64,000 bases of DNA from Pseudomonadota bacterium (GTDB taxonomy: Bacteria > Pseudomonadota > Alphaproteobacteria > Rhodobacterales > Rhodobacteraceae): positions 1 to 64,000 of the forward strand of contig JAIUPC010000019.1 in NCBI GenBank assembly GCA_020161655.1, read 5' to 3'. Each line of letters opens with the position of its first letter. The stretch's first letter is position 1. Shown in pieces: positions 53,084 through 61,117 of this stretch. The translations under genes were made by a program, and so were the position numbers. Below the pieces are notes generated by a model. The model worked only from the letters and a program-made list of their open reading frames with translations, had not been told where the DNA came from and made no database searches.

Positions 53084-54028
53084 ATGACGGCGGGGCGCTG
53101 GATCTCGGCCTTTCTTGAGGCGCAGGCGGCAGAACTTGGTTCGGCCCGGAACACGCTTCTGGCCTATGGCCGCGACCTCAATGACTTCGCCGGCTGGCTG
53201 GCCCACAAGAAGCGTGACTTCGCCGCCGCCGAGCGCGCCGATGTCGAAGCCTATATCGTTTCCTGCGAGGCGGCGGGGCTTTCGCCGGCGACCCGCGCGC
53301 GACGCCTTTCCGCCATCCGCCAGCTTTACCGCTTTGCCTATGACGAAGGCTGGCGGAAGGACAATCCGGCGATACAGATTTCAGGCCCCGCCAAGGCGCA
53401 TCGCCTGCCGAAGATCCTGAGCGAGGCGGAGGTCGACAGGCTTCTCGCCTCCGCACGCGACAGCGGGCGCAACCCGGCAGAACGGGCGCGCAACACCTGC
53501 CTGATGGAGCTTCTCTACGCCACCGGAATGCGGGTGAGCGAGTTGGTGGGCTTGCCGGTTTCTGCCGCGCGGGGCGATCCAAGGATGCTTCTCGTGAAGG
53601 GCAAGGGCGGCAAGGAACGGATGGTGCCGCTCTCCACCCCGGCGCGCGAGGCGCTGGCGGAGTGGCTGGCGATCCGCGACAAGGCCGAGGACGCGGCGCG
53701 GCTGGAGTTCCGCACCCCGCCCGGCAAGCATCTTTTCCCGGCGCGCGGGGCTGCCGGCCACATGACCCGGCAGGCCTTCCACGGGCTTCTGAAGGACCTC
53801 GCCATCGCCGCCGGCCTGCCGCCCGCCAAGGTCACGCCGCATGTCCTCCGCCATGCCTTCGCCACCCATCTTCTTGCCGGTGGCGCCGACCTTCGGGCGA
53901 TCCAGACCATGCTCGGCCATGCCGACATTTCCACGACCGAGATCTATACCCATGTTCTCGACGAACGGCTGAAGGCGCTGGTCCTCACTCATCATCCGCT
54001 GGCGCGGAACGGCGACCATTCGGTCTAG
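53084..54028 (+). CDS. xerD: Tyrosine recombinase XerD-like
   Basis: A 314-residue site-specific recombinase. The N-terminal SAM-like domain (FLEAQAAELGSARNTLLAYGRDL) binds DNA. The C-terminal catalytic domain has Arg in ATGMRVSELVGL, Lys in VKGKGGKERMVP, His-x-x-Arg in HVLRHAFATHLL and the nucleophile Tyr in STTEIYTHV. It resolves chromosome dimers at dif with XerC. Housekeeping gene order and length argue against an integrase of a mobile element. Confidence 0.92.
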   Translation: MTAGRWISAFLEAQAAELGSARNTLLAYGRDLNDFAGWLAHKKRDFAAAERADVEAYIVSCEAAGLSPATRARRLSAIRQLYRFAYDEGWRKDNPAIQISGPAKAHRLPKILSEAEVDRLLASARDSGRNPAERARNTCLMELLYATGMRVSELVGLPVSAARGDPRMLLVKGKGGKERMVPLSTPAREALAEWLAIRDKAEDAARLEFRTPPGKHLFPARGAAGHMTRQAFHGLLKDLAIAAGLPPAKVTPHVLRHAFATHLLAGGADLRAIQTMLGHADISTTEIYTHVLDERLKALVLTHHPLARNGDHSV

Positions 54029-54051
54029 GCCCGCGAAGAAGAAAGGTCCGC

Positions 54052-55392
54052 ATGCAGTTCACCGCCGCCCTCGATGCCTCCTTCTGGATCACCGTCGCCG
54101 CGATCATCCTGCTCTTGGTGCTGTCGGCCTTCTTCTCCGGCTCGGAGACCGCACTGACGGCGGCCTCGCGCGGCAAGCTCCGCGCCGAGGCTACGCGAGG
54201 CAACCGGGGGGCGGATCAGGCGCTGAGGGTCCGCGAGGACGGCGAAAAGCTGATCGGCGCGATCCTTCTTGGCAACAACGTCGCCAACATCACTTCGGCG
54301 GCGCTGGCGACCGCGCTCTTTTCACGGATGTTCGGCGCGAATGGCGTCGCGGTGGCCACGCTCGTCATGACCGCGCTCGTCCTCGTCTTTGCCGAGGTGC
54401 TGCCGAAGACCTATGCCATCACCGCACCCGAGGCCGCCGCCGCCCGGGTCGCCCGGCCGATCTCATGGCTCATCACCATCCTCAACCCCATCGTGCGGCT
54501 TGTCCGCGCGCTGGTGCGCGGCATACTCGGCCTCTTCGGGGTGCGCACCGACCCTGATGGCCATGTCCTTTCCGTCCGCGATGAGATCGCCGGCGCGCTC
54601 GCGATCGGCCGGTCGGAAGGCACCGTCCACAAGGAGGAACGCGACCGGCTTCTCGGTGCGCTCGACCTGTCCGACCGGACCGTCGAGGAAATCATGACGC
54701 ACCGGAGCAAGATGGCGATGATCGACGCCGCCGCCGCGCCCGAGGCGATCCTGACCCAGGTTCTCGCCTCGCCGCACACCCGCCTGCCGGTCTTCCGGGG
54801 CGAGCGCGACAACGTGGTCGGCGTGATCCATGCCAAGGATCTTCTGCGCGCGGTCGACAAGCTGGTGCGCGGCGATGCCGGGGATCTGACCTCCATCGCC
54901 GATCTCGACATTCTCAGCGTGGCGATGAAGCCCTATTTCGTCCCCGACACCACGCCCCTGGACGAACAGATGCGGGCCTTCCTGAAGCGGCGCACCCATT
55001 TTGCGCTGGTGGTCGATGAATACGGCGACCTCCGCGGCCTCATCACGCTGGAGGACATCATCGAGGAGATCGTCGGCGAGATCACCGACGAGTTCGACAT
55101 CGACGCCGAACATCCCCTGAAACGCAGCGAGGCAGGCGATTTCGTCGTCGACGGCGGCATGACCATCCGCGACTTCAATCGCGCCACCGAATGCGCGCTG
55201 CCCGATGATGAGGCCAATACCGTCGCCGGCCTCGTCATCCACGAGGCGCAGATGATCCCGAGCGAGGGCCAGGTCTTCGCCTTTCACGGCTTCCGATTCG
55301 AGATCCTGCAGCGGAAGGAAAACCGCATCACCCGGCTGAAGGTGCGCCCGCTGGGCGGCGGCGTCACGCCGGCGTCTGCTGGTGCGACATGA
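54052..55392 (+). CDS. CNNM/CorC-family membrane protein with CBS domains
   Basis: A 446-residue protein with a DUF21 transmembrane domain (LLLVLSAFFSGSETALTAASR, LLGNNVANITSAALATALF, VFAEVLPKTYA). It then has two CBS domains (THRSKMAMIDAAA, LPVFRGERDNVVGVIHAKDLL; FALVVDEYGDLRGLITLEDIIEEIVGEI) and a C-terminal CorC/HlyC FAD-like domain. The family exports magnesium or cobalt. It begins 23 bp after xerD, and its 3' end overlaps the convergent NTF2-like gene by 29 bp. Confidence 0.92.
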   Translation: MQFTAALDASFWITVAAIILLLVLSAFFSGSETALTAASRGKLRAEATRGNRGADQALRVREDGEKLIGAILLGNNVANITSAALATALFSRMFGANGVAVATLVMTALVLVFAEVLPKTYAITAPEAAAARVARPISWLITILNPIVRLVRALVRGILGLFGVRTDPDGHVLSVRDEIAGALAIGRSEGTVHKEERDRLLGALDLSDRTVEEIMTHRSKMAMIDAAAAPEAILTQVLASPHTRLPVFRGERDNVVGVIHAKDLLRAVDKLVRGDAGDLTSIADLDILSVAMKPYFVPDTTPLDEQMRAFLKRRTHFALVVDEYGDLRGLITLEDIIEEIVGEITDEFDIDAEHPLKRSEAGDFVVDGGMTIRDFNRATECALPDDEANTVAGLVIHEAQMIPSEGQVFAFHGFRFEILQRKENRITRLKVRPLGGGVTPASAGAT

Positions 55393-55708
55393 GCCGCCAG
55401 GTGCCTTCGTCACGCACATAGGACGAGGCGCAGAGCGCCTTCAGGATCGGCGCATCGGGCCGTTCCGCCTCGGCCCGGTAGGCGAGGACGGCGACATCGC
55501 CCCTGAGGTTCACCGTGCGGTCGGCCATGACCACAGACCGCCATTTCGGCTGGCCCGAGACACCCTTCCGTGCGCTGTCTCCCTGCAGGATGCCGGCAGG
55601 ATAGGCGAAGACGATGATCGCCCCGTCGGCCATGGTGCTGTGAAATGTCTCGCCGCCGCCGAGCCAGAATTTTTCCTCAAGGCCCCAGAGATCGTCCTGC
55701 GTGCTCAT
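55364..55708 (-). CDS. NTF2-like (DUF4440-type) small protein
   Basis: A 114-residue protein of the SnoaL/NTF2 cone fold: LWGLEEKFWLGGGETFHSTM, ADGAIIVFAYPAGILQG, DVAVLAYRAEAERP, LCASSYVRDEGTWRLMSHQQTP. The fold hosts diverse small-molecule binding and isomerase roles. The ATG at 55708 is chosen over 55714 and 55723 because GGGAGG lies seven bases upstream. The 3' end overlaps the CorC-like gene. Confidence 0.78.
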   Translation of the reverse strand: MSTQDDLWGLEEKFWLGGGETFHSTMADGAIIVFAYPAGILQGDSARKGVSGQPKWRSVVMADRTVNLRGDVAVLAYRAEAERPDAPILKALCASSYVRDEGTWRLMSHQQTPA

Positions 55709-55759
55709 ATCCATACCTCCCAACTTGACCGTAGAAGCCGGCCCGCGCGGACGCGGGAC

Positions 55760-57304
55760 TCAGCGTGACTTGAAAAGCGATCCCAGAATCCCGCGCACGA
55801 TGGCCTGGCCGGTCCTGGTGCCAAGCTGGCGCGCGAGGCTCTTGCCGAAGGCGGTTGCGATGCCGTCGTTGCGCGAAGAACTCCGTGAGGTCGACCGGCC
55901 AACCTGCGTCCCGTCATAGCGCCGCGCCTGCTTCAACTCGCGAAGCTCCGCCTTCATCTTCTCTTCCTCGGCCTCGGCATTGGCCGCAGCCTCCGCCGCT
56001 GCCGAGGCCTTGGCTTGCAGCCGCTCATAGGCGGACTCGCGGTCAACGACCTTGTCGTATTTGAACCCGAGCCCGGTCGCGGCAATCGCCGCGCGGCGCT
56101 GCTCGGGCGTGATAGGCCCGAGCTGGCTGGCCGGCGGCCGGACCAGCGTCCGCTCCACCATCGAGGGGATGCCCTTGGCCTCAAGGAACGAAGTCACAGC
56201 CTCGCCGGTGCCGACCTCCTTGATCGCGGTTTCGGTGTCGAAACGCGGATTGGGGCGGTAGTTCTGCGCAGCGCGGGCAAGGTCCTTCTGGTCCTTTCCG
56301 GTGAAGGCGCGGAGCGCGTGCTGGACCCGGTTACCCAGCTGGCCGAGAATGTCATCGGGAACATCGGCGGGGTTCTGGGTGATGAAGTAGATGCCGACGC
56401 CCTTCGACCGGATCAGCCGCGCCACCTGCTCCACCTTGTCGGTCAGCGCCTTCGGCGCATCGCTGAAAAGAAGATGCGCCTCGTCGAAGAAGAAGACGAG
56501 TTTCGGCCTGTCGGGGTCGCCGACCTCGGGCAGTTCCTCGAAAAGTTCCGAGAGGAGCCACAGGAGGAAGGTCGCGTAAAGCCGTGGCGAGGCCATCAGC
56601 TTGTCGGAGGCGAGGATGTTGACTTGGCCCCGCCCGTCCGGGGCGAGCCGCATCATGTCGGCAAGTTCCAGCGCCGGTTCGCCGAAAAGCCGGGTGCCGC
56701 CCTGGTTTTCGAGAACCAGCAACTGGCGTTGGATGGCGCCCACAGTGGCCGGAGAGATATTGCCGTAGCGCAGGCCCAAGTCGGCCGACTGTTCGCCGAT
56801 GAAGACCAGCATCGACTGCAGGTCCTTCAGGTCGAGAAGCGGCAGCCCTTCTTCGTCGGCGAGGCGGAATGCGATGTTCAGCACACCCTCCTGCGGTTCG
56901 CTGAGATCCATCAGCCGGGCGAGGAGAAGCGGCCCCATCTCGGCCACGGTGGTGCGAATCGGCGTGCCCTGTTCGCCGAAGAGATCCCAGAAGGCGACCG
57001 GGAAGTCCGCGTAGTTCAGATCATAGCCGATCGTCGCCGCGCGCTTCGTGAAGGGCTCATGGAGCTTGCCGTCGACCGATCCGGCCATCGCCAGCCCGGC
57101 GAGGTCACCCTTCACATCGGCGAGAAAGACCGGCACCCCGGCGGCGGAAAACCCCTCGGCCAGAACCTGCAGCGTCACCGTCTTGCCGGTTCCGGTCGCG
57201 CCCGCGATCAGCCCGTGGCGGTTGCCATATTTCAACAGAAGTTCCTGTGGCGTAGCGTAGCTTTCGCCGCCCCCGCCTACGAAGATACCCGCTTCCGTCA
57301 GCAC
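55760..57304 (-). CDS. HerA-like P-loop ATPase (DUF853/YjgR family)
   Basis: A 514-residue ATPase related to bipolar HerA/FtsK-type translocases. Walker A is GATGTGKTVTLQVLA near residue 36, Walker B KLVFFFDEAHLLFSD near 265, and the arginine-finger region FITQNPADVPDDILGQLGNRVQHALRAF near 310. The C-terminus has an acidic coiled coil (residues about 430-460) and a basic tail. The family is widespread and poorly characterised; DNA translocation is inferred. Confidence 0.88.
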   Translation of the reverse strand: MLTEAGIFVGGGGESYATPQELLLKYGNRHGLIAGATGTGKTVTLQVLAEGFSAAGVPVFLADVKGDLAGLAMAGSVDGKLHEPFTKRAATIGYDLNYADFPVAFWDLFGEQGTPIRTTVAEMGPLLLARLMDLSEPQEGVLNIAFRLADEEGLPLLDLKDLQSMLVFIGEQSADLGLRYGNISPATVGAIQRQLLVLENQGGTRLFGEPALELADMMRLAPDGRGQVNILASDKLMASPRLYATFLLWLLSELFEELPEVGDPDRPKLVFFFDEAHLLFSDAPKALTDKVEQVARLIRSKGVGIYFITQNPADVPDDILGQLGNRVQHALRAFTGKDQKDLARAAQNYRPNPRFDTETAIKEVGTGEAVTSFLEAKGIPSMVERTLVRPPASQLGPITPEQRRAAIAATGLGFKYDKVVDRESAYERLQAKASAAAEAAANAEAEEEKMKAELRELKQARRYDGTQVGRSTSRSSSRNDGIATAFGKSLARQLGTRTGQAIVRGILGSLFKSR

Positions 57305-57339
57305 TCTTTCCCCCGTCTCACACCATCGCCAGCGCGGTC

Positions 57340-57456
57340 ACCATACTATGTTAACCAGACTGTGCCAGCCTTCATATGGTGCTGCCGCGCGAGCTTGCGG
57401 CGGCGCCGTTTCTTCCTCCCTGTCAGACTGGCCGCGCCTCCGGGCGCGGCTTTTTT
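57340..57456 (+). ncRNA. Candidate small RNA ending at an orphan terminator
   Basis: The plus strand from about 57340 holds a hairpin with GCCGC and GCGGC arms (57381-57402 region), a single-stranded pyrimidine run TTTCTTCCTCCCTG with CCUCC-like anti-Shine-Dalgarno character, and the strong terminator at 57431-57456. This architecture resembles trans-acting small RNAs of alphaproteobacteria. The promoter is unclear and the start is approximate. Confidence 0.4.
57431..57456 (+). terminator. Strong orphan intrinsic terminator
   Basis: GCCGCGCC (57431-57438), loop TCCG, GGCGCGGC (57443-57450), then six T. It reads on the plus strand, yet no plus-strand gene is upstream; the neighbouring HerA-like gene runs the other way. 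It therefore probably ends a small RNA starting within 57305-57430. Confidence 0.75.
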
Positions 57457-57526
57457 CCTGTAAAATCAAATTTCTGGCACGCAGCAATTTATATGTTGAC
57501 GCATAAGGTCGAACTGAATAGCTTGC

Positions 57527-57603
57527 GCTCCAATGACTAAGTCGGCCCGTCCGACAGGGAGCAAAAGAATTCGGAAGGGCCCTTCACGGGGCCCTTTCTT
57601 TTT
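57527..57603 (+). ncRNA. Candidate 75-nt structured small RNA
   Basis: A TTGACG (57496-57501) and TAGCTT (57519-57524) spaced by 17 bp would start a transcript near 57527-57531. The transcript folds into a bulged hairpin: GCTCC (57527-57531) with GGAGC (57558-57562), and an inner GTCGG/CCGAC stem. It ends in a perfect 8-bp terminator AAGGGCCC/GGGCCCTT (57575-57596) with a T-rich tail to 57603. It could also be a leader upstream of the ialB-like gene at 57735, but the strong terminator argues for an independent RNA. Confidence 0.5.
57575..57603 (+). terminator. Intrinsic terminator of the 75-nt candidate RNA
   Basis: AAGGGCCC, a six-base loop and GGGCCCTT form a perfect stem at 57575-57596, followed by TCTTTTT. 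No protein gene lies upstream on the plus strand. Confidence 0.75.
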
Positions 57604-57734
57604 GCCCGGATCGCCGCAACGCGCCGATCGGCAAAGAGCCGCCCGCCCCCCCGATCACACGTTTCTGCACTGACACCGGCAGACGGGCATGCTACACGCG
57701 CCCGGCACTTCGAATGCATGAACGGAAAGACATC

Positions 57735-58415
57735 ATGGCCGCATTTCCCAAGACCCTGACGCTCATTCTGGCGCTGGCCGCAGGGCTTCCCGCCGCCGCA
57801 CAGGAAACCACGCCCCCTGCCCCGGCGGCAGACGCCGCCGCCGAGCCCGCCGCGACAGGCGACGCCGCAGCCACGGCCGCTGCGCCCGATGACATGGGCA
57901 AGCCCTATGTCGCCGAGAAGTTCGGCGACTGGGATCTGCGCTGCATCCGCACCGAGGATGGCGCCGACCCCTGCCAGCTCTACCAGCTTCTGAAGGAGAA
58001 GAACTCGGGCAACCCGGTATCGGAGATCACGCTGGTCAACCTGCCGGCGGACAGCAAGGTCGCCGTGGGCGCCACGATCATAACGCCGCTTGAAACGCTG
58101 CTTCTGGAACAGCTGAGCTTTGCCATCGACACCGGCAAACCGGTTGCCTACCCCTTCAGCTTCTGCACGCAAATGGGCTGCGTCGCGCGCCTCGGCCTAA
58201 CCGCCGAAGAGGTGGAAAAGCTGAAGAAGGGCAAGTCGGCGACGGTCACGGTGGTGCCGGTGGCCAATCCGAATGCCAAGGTCACGGTCGAGGTTTCGCT
58301 GAACGGCTTCACCAAGGCGCTTGATGCGCAGAAGAAGTCGGAAGAGGCGCGTGCCGCCCTTGCCAAGCCTGCCGACGCGGCGGCTCCTGCCCCGGCGGAA
58401 GCTGCGCCGCAGTAA
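57735..58415 (+). CDS. Invasion-associated locus B (IalB) family exported protein
   Basis: A 226-residue secreted protein. It has a signal peptide ending near AAAQE, an Ala/Pro/Thr-rich low-complexity linker at residues about 25-60, and an IalB-like domain: FGDWDLRCI, DPCQLYQLLKE, two Cys pairs (RC-PC and FCTQMGC) and a basic-acidic C-terminal tail rich in Ala/Pro. The family is common in alphaproteobacteria as a periplasmic or surface protein of unclear function. GGAAAG precedes the ATG at 57735. Confidence 0.87.
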   Translation: MAAFPKTLTLILALAAGLPAAAQETTPPAPAADAAAEPAATGDAAATAAAPDDMGKPYVAEKFGDWDLRCIRTEDGADPCQLYQLLKEKNSGNPVSEITLVNLPADSKVAVGATIITPLETLLLEQLSFAIDTGKPVAYPFSFCTQMGCVARLGLTAEEVEKLKKGKSATVTVVPVANPNAKVTVEVSLNGFTKALDAQKKSEEARAALAKPADAAAPAPAEAAPQ

Positions 58416-58442
58416 GGTCTCTGCTCATCAGGTCACGGCAAG

Positions 58443-58473
58443 CGCCGTCCCTTCGGGGGCGGCGTTTTCGTTT
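58443..58473 (+). terminator. UUCG-tetraloop terminator after the IalB gene
   Basis: CGCCGTCCC, a TTCG tetraloop and GGGGCGGCG (58443-58464) form a stable stem followed by TTTTCGTTT. It lies 28 bp after the ialB-like stop, at the convergent fabF end. Confidence 0.75.
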
Positions 58474-59681
58474 CAGGCGGCGCGGAGCGCCAGCACCGCG
58501 TTGAGGCCGCCGAAGGCGAAGGCGTTCGAGATGGCCGCCGTCACCTTCCGCTCACGCGCCACGTTCGGCACGACGTCGAGCGCGCATTCCGGGTCTGGCT
58601 CCTCATAGCCGATCGTCGGCGCGATCACCCCGTCCCTCAGCGCCATGATGCAGGCCAGAAGTTCCACCGCGCCGGTGCCGCCGATCACATGGCCGTGCAT
58701 CGACTTGGTGGAAGAGATCATCAGCCGGTCGGCATGGTGGCCAAAGGCATGGGCGACAGCGGCGCATTCGGTCTTGTCATTGGCGGCGGTGCCGGTGCCA
58801 TGGGCGTTGACATAGCCCACATCCTCGGGCGCCAGCCGTGCATCCGCCAGCGCTCCGGCGATGGCGCGTTGCGCGCCCGCCTGGCTCGGCATCACGATGT
58901 CGGCGGCGTCCGAGGTCATCGAGAACCCCGCAACCTCGGCGAGGATCTCCGCCCCCCTCGCGCGGGCGTGGTCCCAATCCTCGAAGACGAAGACCCCCGC
59001 CCCCTCGCCCTGCACCATGCCGTTGCGGTTGGCGCTGAAGGGGCGGCAGGCGTCCTTCGACATGACGCGCAAACCCTCCCAGGCCTTGATGCCGCCGAAG
59101 CAGAGCATCGCCTCCGACCCGCCGGTGATGATGGCGCGGGCGGCCCCCGACCGCACCATCTGGAAGGCGAGCCCCATCGCGTGGTTCGACGAGGCGCAGG
59201 CCGTGGCCACGGTGAAGGACGGCCCCCTGAGCGACCATTCCATGCTGACGTGGCTCGCGGCAGCGTTGTTCATCAGCTTCGGCACCACGAAGGGATGAAC
59301 GCGGTTCTTCCCCTCTTCATAGACGCTCCGGTAATTCTCGTCCGAGGTCATCACCCCACCCCCGGCGGTGCCGAGGATCACGCCGCAGTCGAAGCCCATC
59401 TTGCCGCGGAAATCGAGGCCGGATTGCTCCACCGCCTGTTTTGTCGCCAGCATGGTGAACTGGGTGAAACGGTCGTAGAGCGAGATTTCCTGGCGGTTGA
59501 AGTAGCTCTCGGCATCCCAGCCGCGCACCTGCCCGCCGATGCGGACCGAAAGCCGGTCGACGTCGCGGAACACCAGTGGGCCGATGCCGCAGCGGCCTTC
59601 GCGCATCGCGGCGAGCGTCGATGGTACGTCATGCCCGAGGGCGTTGATCGTGCCCGCGCCGGTGATGGCGACGCGCCTCAT
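58473..59681 (-). CDS. Beta-ketoacyl-ACP synthase (FabF-like)
   Basis: A 402-residue condensing enzyme of fatty-acid synthesis. The Cys-His-His triad is intact: nucleophile in TACASSNHAMG, first His in NAHGTGTAANDKTE and second His in SMHGHVIGGTGAVE. It elongates acyl-ACP with malonyl-ACP. Its start overlaps the ACP stop by four bases, so it is the last gene of an lpxD-acp-fabF operon. This suggests a dedicated acyl chain for a lipid A-like or special lipid, distinct from the housekeeping fab genes. Confidence 0.9.
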   Translation of the reverse strand: MRRVAITGAGTINALGHDVPSTLAAMREGRCGIGPLVFRDVDRLSVRIGGQVRGWDAESYFNRQEISLYDRFTQFTMLATKQAVEQSGLDFRGKMGFDCGVILGTAGGGVMTSDENYRSVYEEGKNRVHPFVVPKLMNNAAASHVSMEWSLRGPSFTVATACASSNHAMGLAFQMVRSGAARAIITGGSEAMLCFGGIKAWEGLRVMSKDACRPFSANRNGMVQGEGAGVFVFEDWDHARARGAEILAEVAGFSMTSDAADIVMPSQAGAQRAIAGALADARLAPEDVGYVNAHGTGTAANDKTECAAVAHAFGHHADRLMISSTKSMHGHVIGGTGAVELLACIMALRDGVIAPTIGYEEPDPECALDVVPNVARERKVTAAISNAFAFGGLNAVLALRAA

Positions 59682-59953
59682 GCAGCCTCTTTTTCGGCCA
59701 CGAGCTTTTCGACGGCGCCGATGATCGCGGCGACGGAGGATATGTCGAAATCGCTCTCCGTAGGCTCGTTGGCGTTGAACGGGACCGAGATGTCGAACTC
59801 CTCCTCGAAGGCGAAGATCGATTCCACAAGGCCGAGGCTGTCGATGCCAAGCTCGGCCAGCGACATTTCAAGGCTGACCTGTTCGCGCTCCAGAACCGCC
59901 TGTTCGGCGATGATCGCGATGACCCGGTCACGGATGCTGGGATTTGCGGCCAT
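59678..59953 (-). CDS. Acyl carrier protein
   Basis: A 91-residue ACP. The phosphopantetheine serine is in LGIDSLGLVES near residue 38, with the typical acidic helix 2 and an extended helix-3 region (FDISVPFNANEPTES). It is longer and less canonical than housekeeping AcpP. It lies one base after lpxD and overlaps fabF, so it probably carries the acyl chain made or used by these two enzymes, by analogy to specialised ACPs such as AcpXL; that link is inference. Confidence 0.9.
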   Translation of the reverse strand: MAANPSIRDRVIAIIAEQAVLEREQVSLEMSLAELGIDSLGLVESIFAFEEEFDISVPFNANEPTESDFDISSVAAIIGAVEKLVAEKEAA

Positions 59954-59954
59954 G

Positions 59955-61064
59955 TCACTCCTCTCCCTTGCTGCCCGCCTTCTGCATGAAGGATGTAACG
60001 GCTTCGCGAAGTTCCGCTACCTGGGCGTAAAGCCGGGGCAGACGGCGGATGTTCTTCTGCGCCTCGATATGCTGGTCCATCTTGATCGCCGGATAGCCGA
60101 GGACGACCCGCCCCGCCGGCACGTTGGTCATCATCTTGGTCGCGCCGCCGGCGATCACGTCGTCACCGACGAAAAGGTTGTCGCCGACGCCGCATTGGCC
60201 GCCAAGCACCACCCGATTGCCGATGCGGGTCGAGCCGGCGATGCCGACCTGCCCGCAAAGGAGGGTGTCATGGCCGACCTCGACGTTGTGGCCGACATGG
60301 ACGAGGTTGTCGAGCTTGCTGCCCGAGCCGATCTTCGTCGCCCGGATCGTGCCGCGGTCGATGGTGACATTGGCGCCGATCTCCACGTCGTCGCCGATCT
60401 CCACCGTGCCGAGCGAGTGAATCCGAAGCCAGCTCTGCGCCCGGACCCCGGAGCGTTCGCCGAGCGTCTGGCGGATTTCCTCGACGCCCGATTTCTCCGG
60501 CGTGACGAAGGAAAAGCCATCCGAGCCGATGACGGCACCCGGCTGGATGAAGACCCGGTCGCCGATCTTGACCCGCGCCCCGATCCGGGCGCCGGAATGG
60601 ATGAGGGCATCGGCGCCGATCACGGTGCCTTCGGCGATATGGACATGGGCGGCGATACGGGCATTGGCGCCGATCTCGACCCCCTCGCCGATGACCACGA
60701 AGGGGCCGATGGCGGCACCCGGCCCGATCTTCGCTGAAGCGTCGATGACGGTGGAGGGATGGATGCCCGGCGCGATGCGCGGACCGGGATCGAAGGCGCG
60801 GGTGACGCCCGACATGGCGAGCCTTGGCCGACCGACGAAGATCGCGGCCTTAAGGCCAAGCGCCTGCCAGTCGGCACCTTCCCAGAGGATTGCGACACGG
60901 GCGCGGCCTTTGGCGAGCCCCTCCGCGTAGGCCGGGCTCATGGCGAGCGCAAGATCCTCAGGCCCGGCCGAGGCGGGCTCAGCCGCCCTCAGGACCCGCA
61001 GATCGGTTTCGCCCTCGGCCCGCGCATCGAGCGCGCGGGCGATCTCGGCAATGCTGTGGGACAT
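59955..61064 (-). CDS. lpxD: UDP-3-O-acylglucosamine N-acyltransferase LpxD
   Basis: A 369-residue lipid A enzyme. The N-terminal uridine-binding domain is followed by a left-handed beta helix of hexapeptide repeats ([20 protein letters not shown] and later turns). The catalytic His lies in [14 protein letters not shown] near residue 247. It transfers a hydroxyacyl chain from ACP to UDP-3-O-acylglucosamine. lpxD usually sits with bamA, fabZ and lpxA, so this copy beside its own acp and fabF may be a second or specialised one. The ATG at 61064 fits the family start. Confidence 0.9.
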   Translation of the reverse strand: MSHSIAEIARALDARAEGETDLRVLRAAEPASAGPEDLALAMSPAYAEGLAKGRARVAILWEGADWQALGLKAAIFVGRPRLAMSGVTRAFDPGPRIAPGIHPSTVIDASAKIGPGAAIGPFVVIGEGVEIGANARIAAHVHIAEGTVIGADALIHSGARIGARVKIGDRVFIQPGAVIGSDGFSFVTPEKSGVEEIRQTLGERSGVRAQSWLRIHSLGTVEIGDDVEIGANVTIDRGTIRATKIGSGSKLDNLVHVGHNVEVGHDTLLCGQVGIAGSTRIGNRVVLGGQCGVGDNLFVGDDVIAGGATKMMTNVPAGRVVLGYPAIKMDQHIEAQKNIRRLPRLYAQVAELREAVTSFMQKAGSKGEE

Positions 61065-61117
61065 GGTTGAACCCGTTCTAGCCAACGGACGCGGCAAGCG
61101 CCCTTTCGCCTTGGGAT

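Noticed and set aside
53084-54028. Phage-type or island integrase
   Set aside because: The length, start and catalytic motif spacing match chromosomal XerD, and the flanking genes are core.
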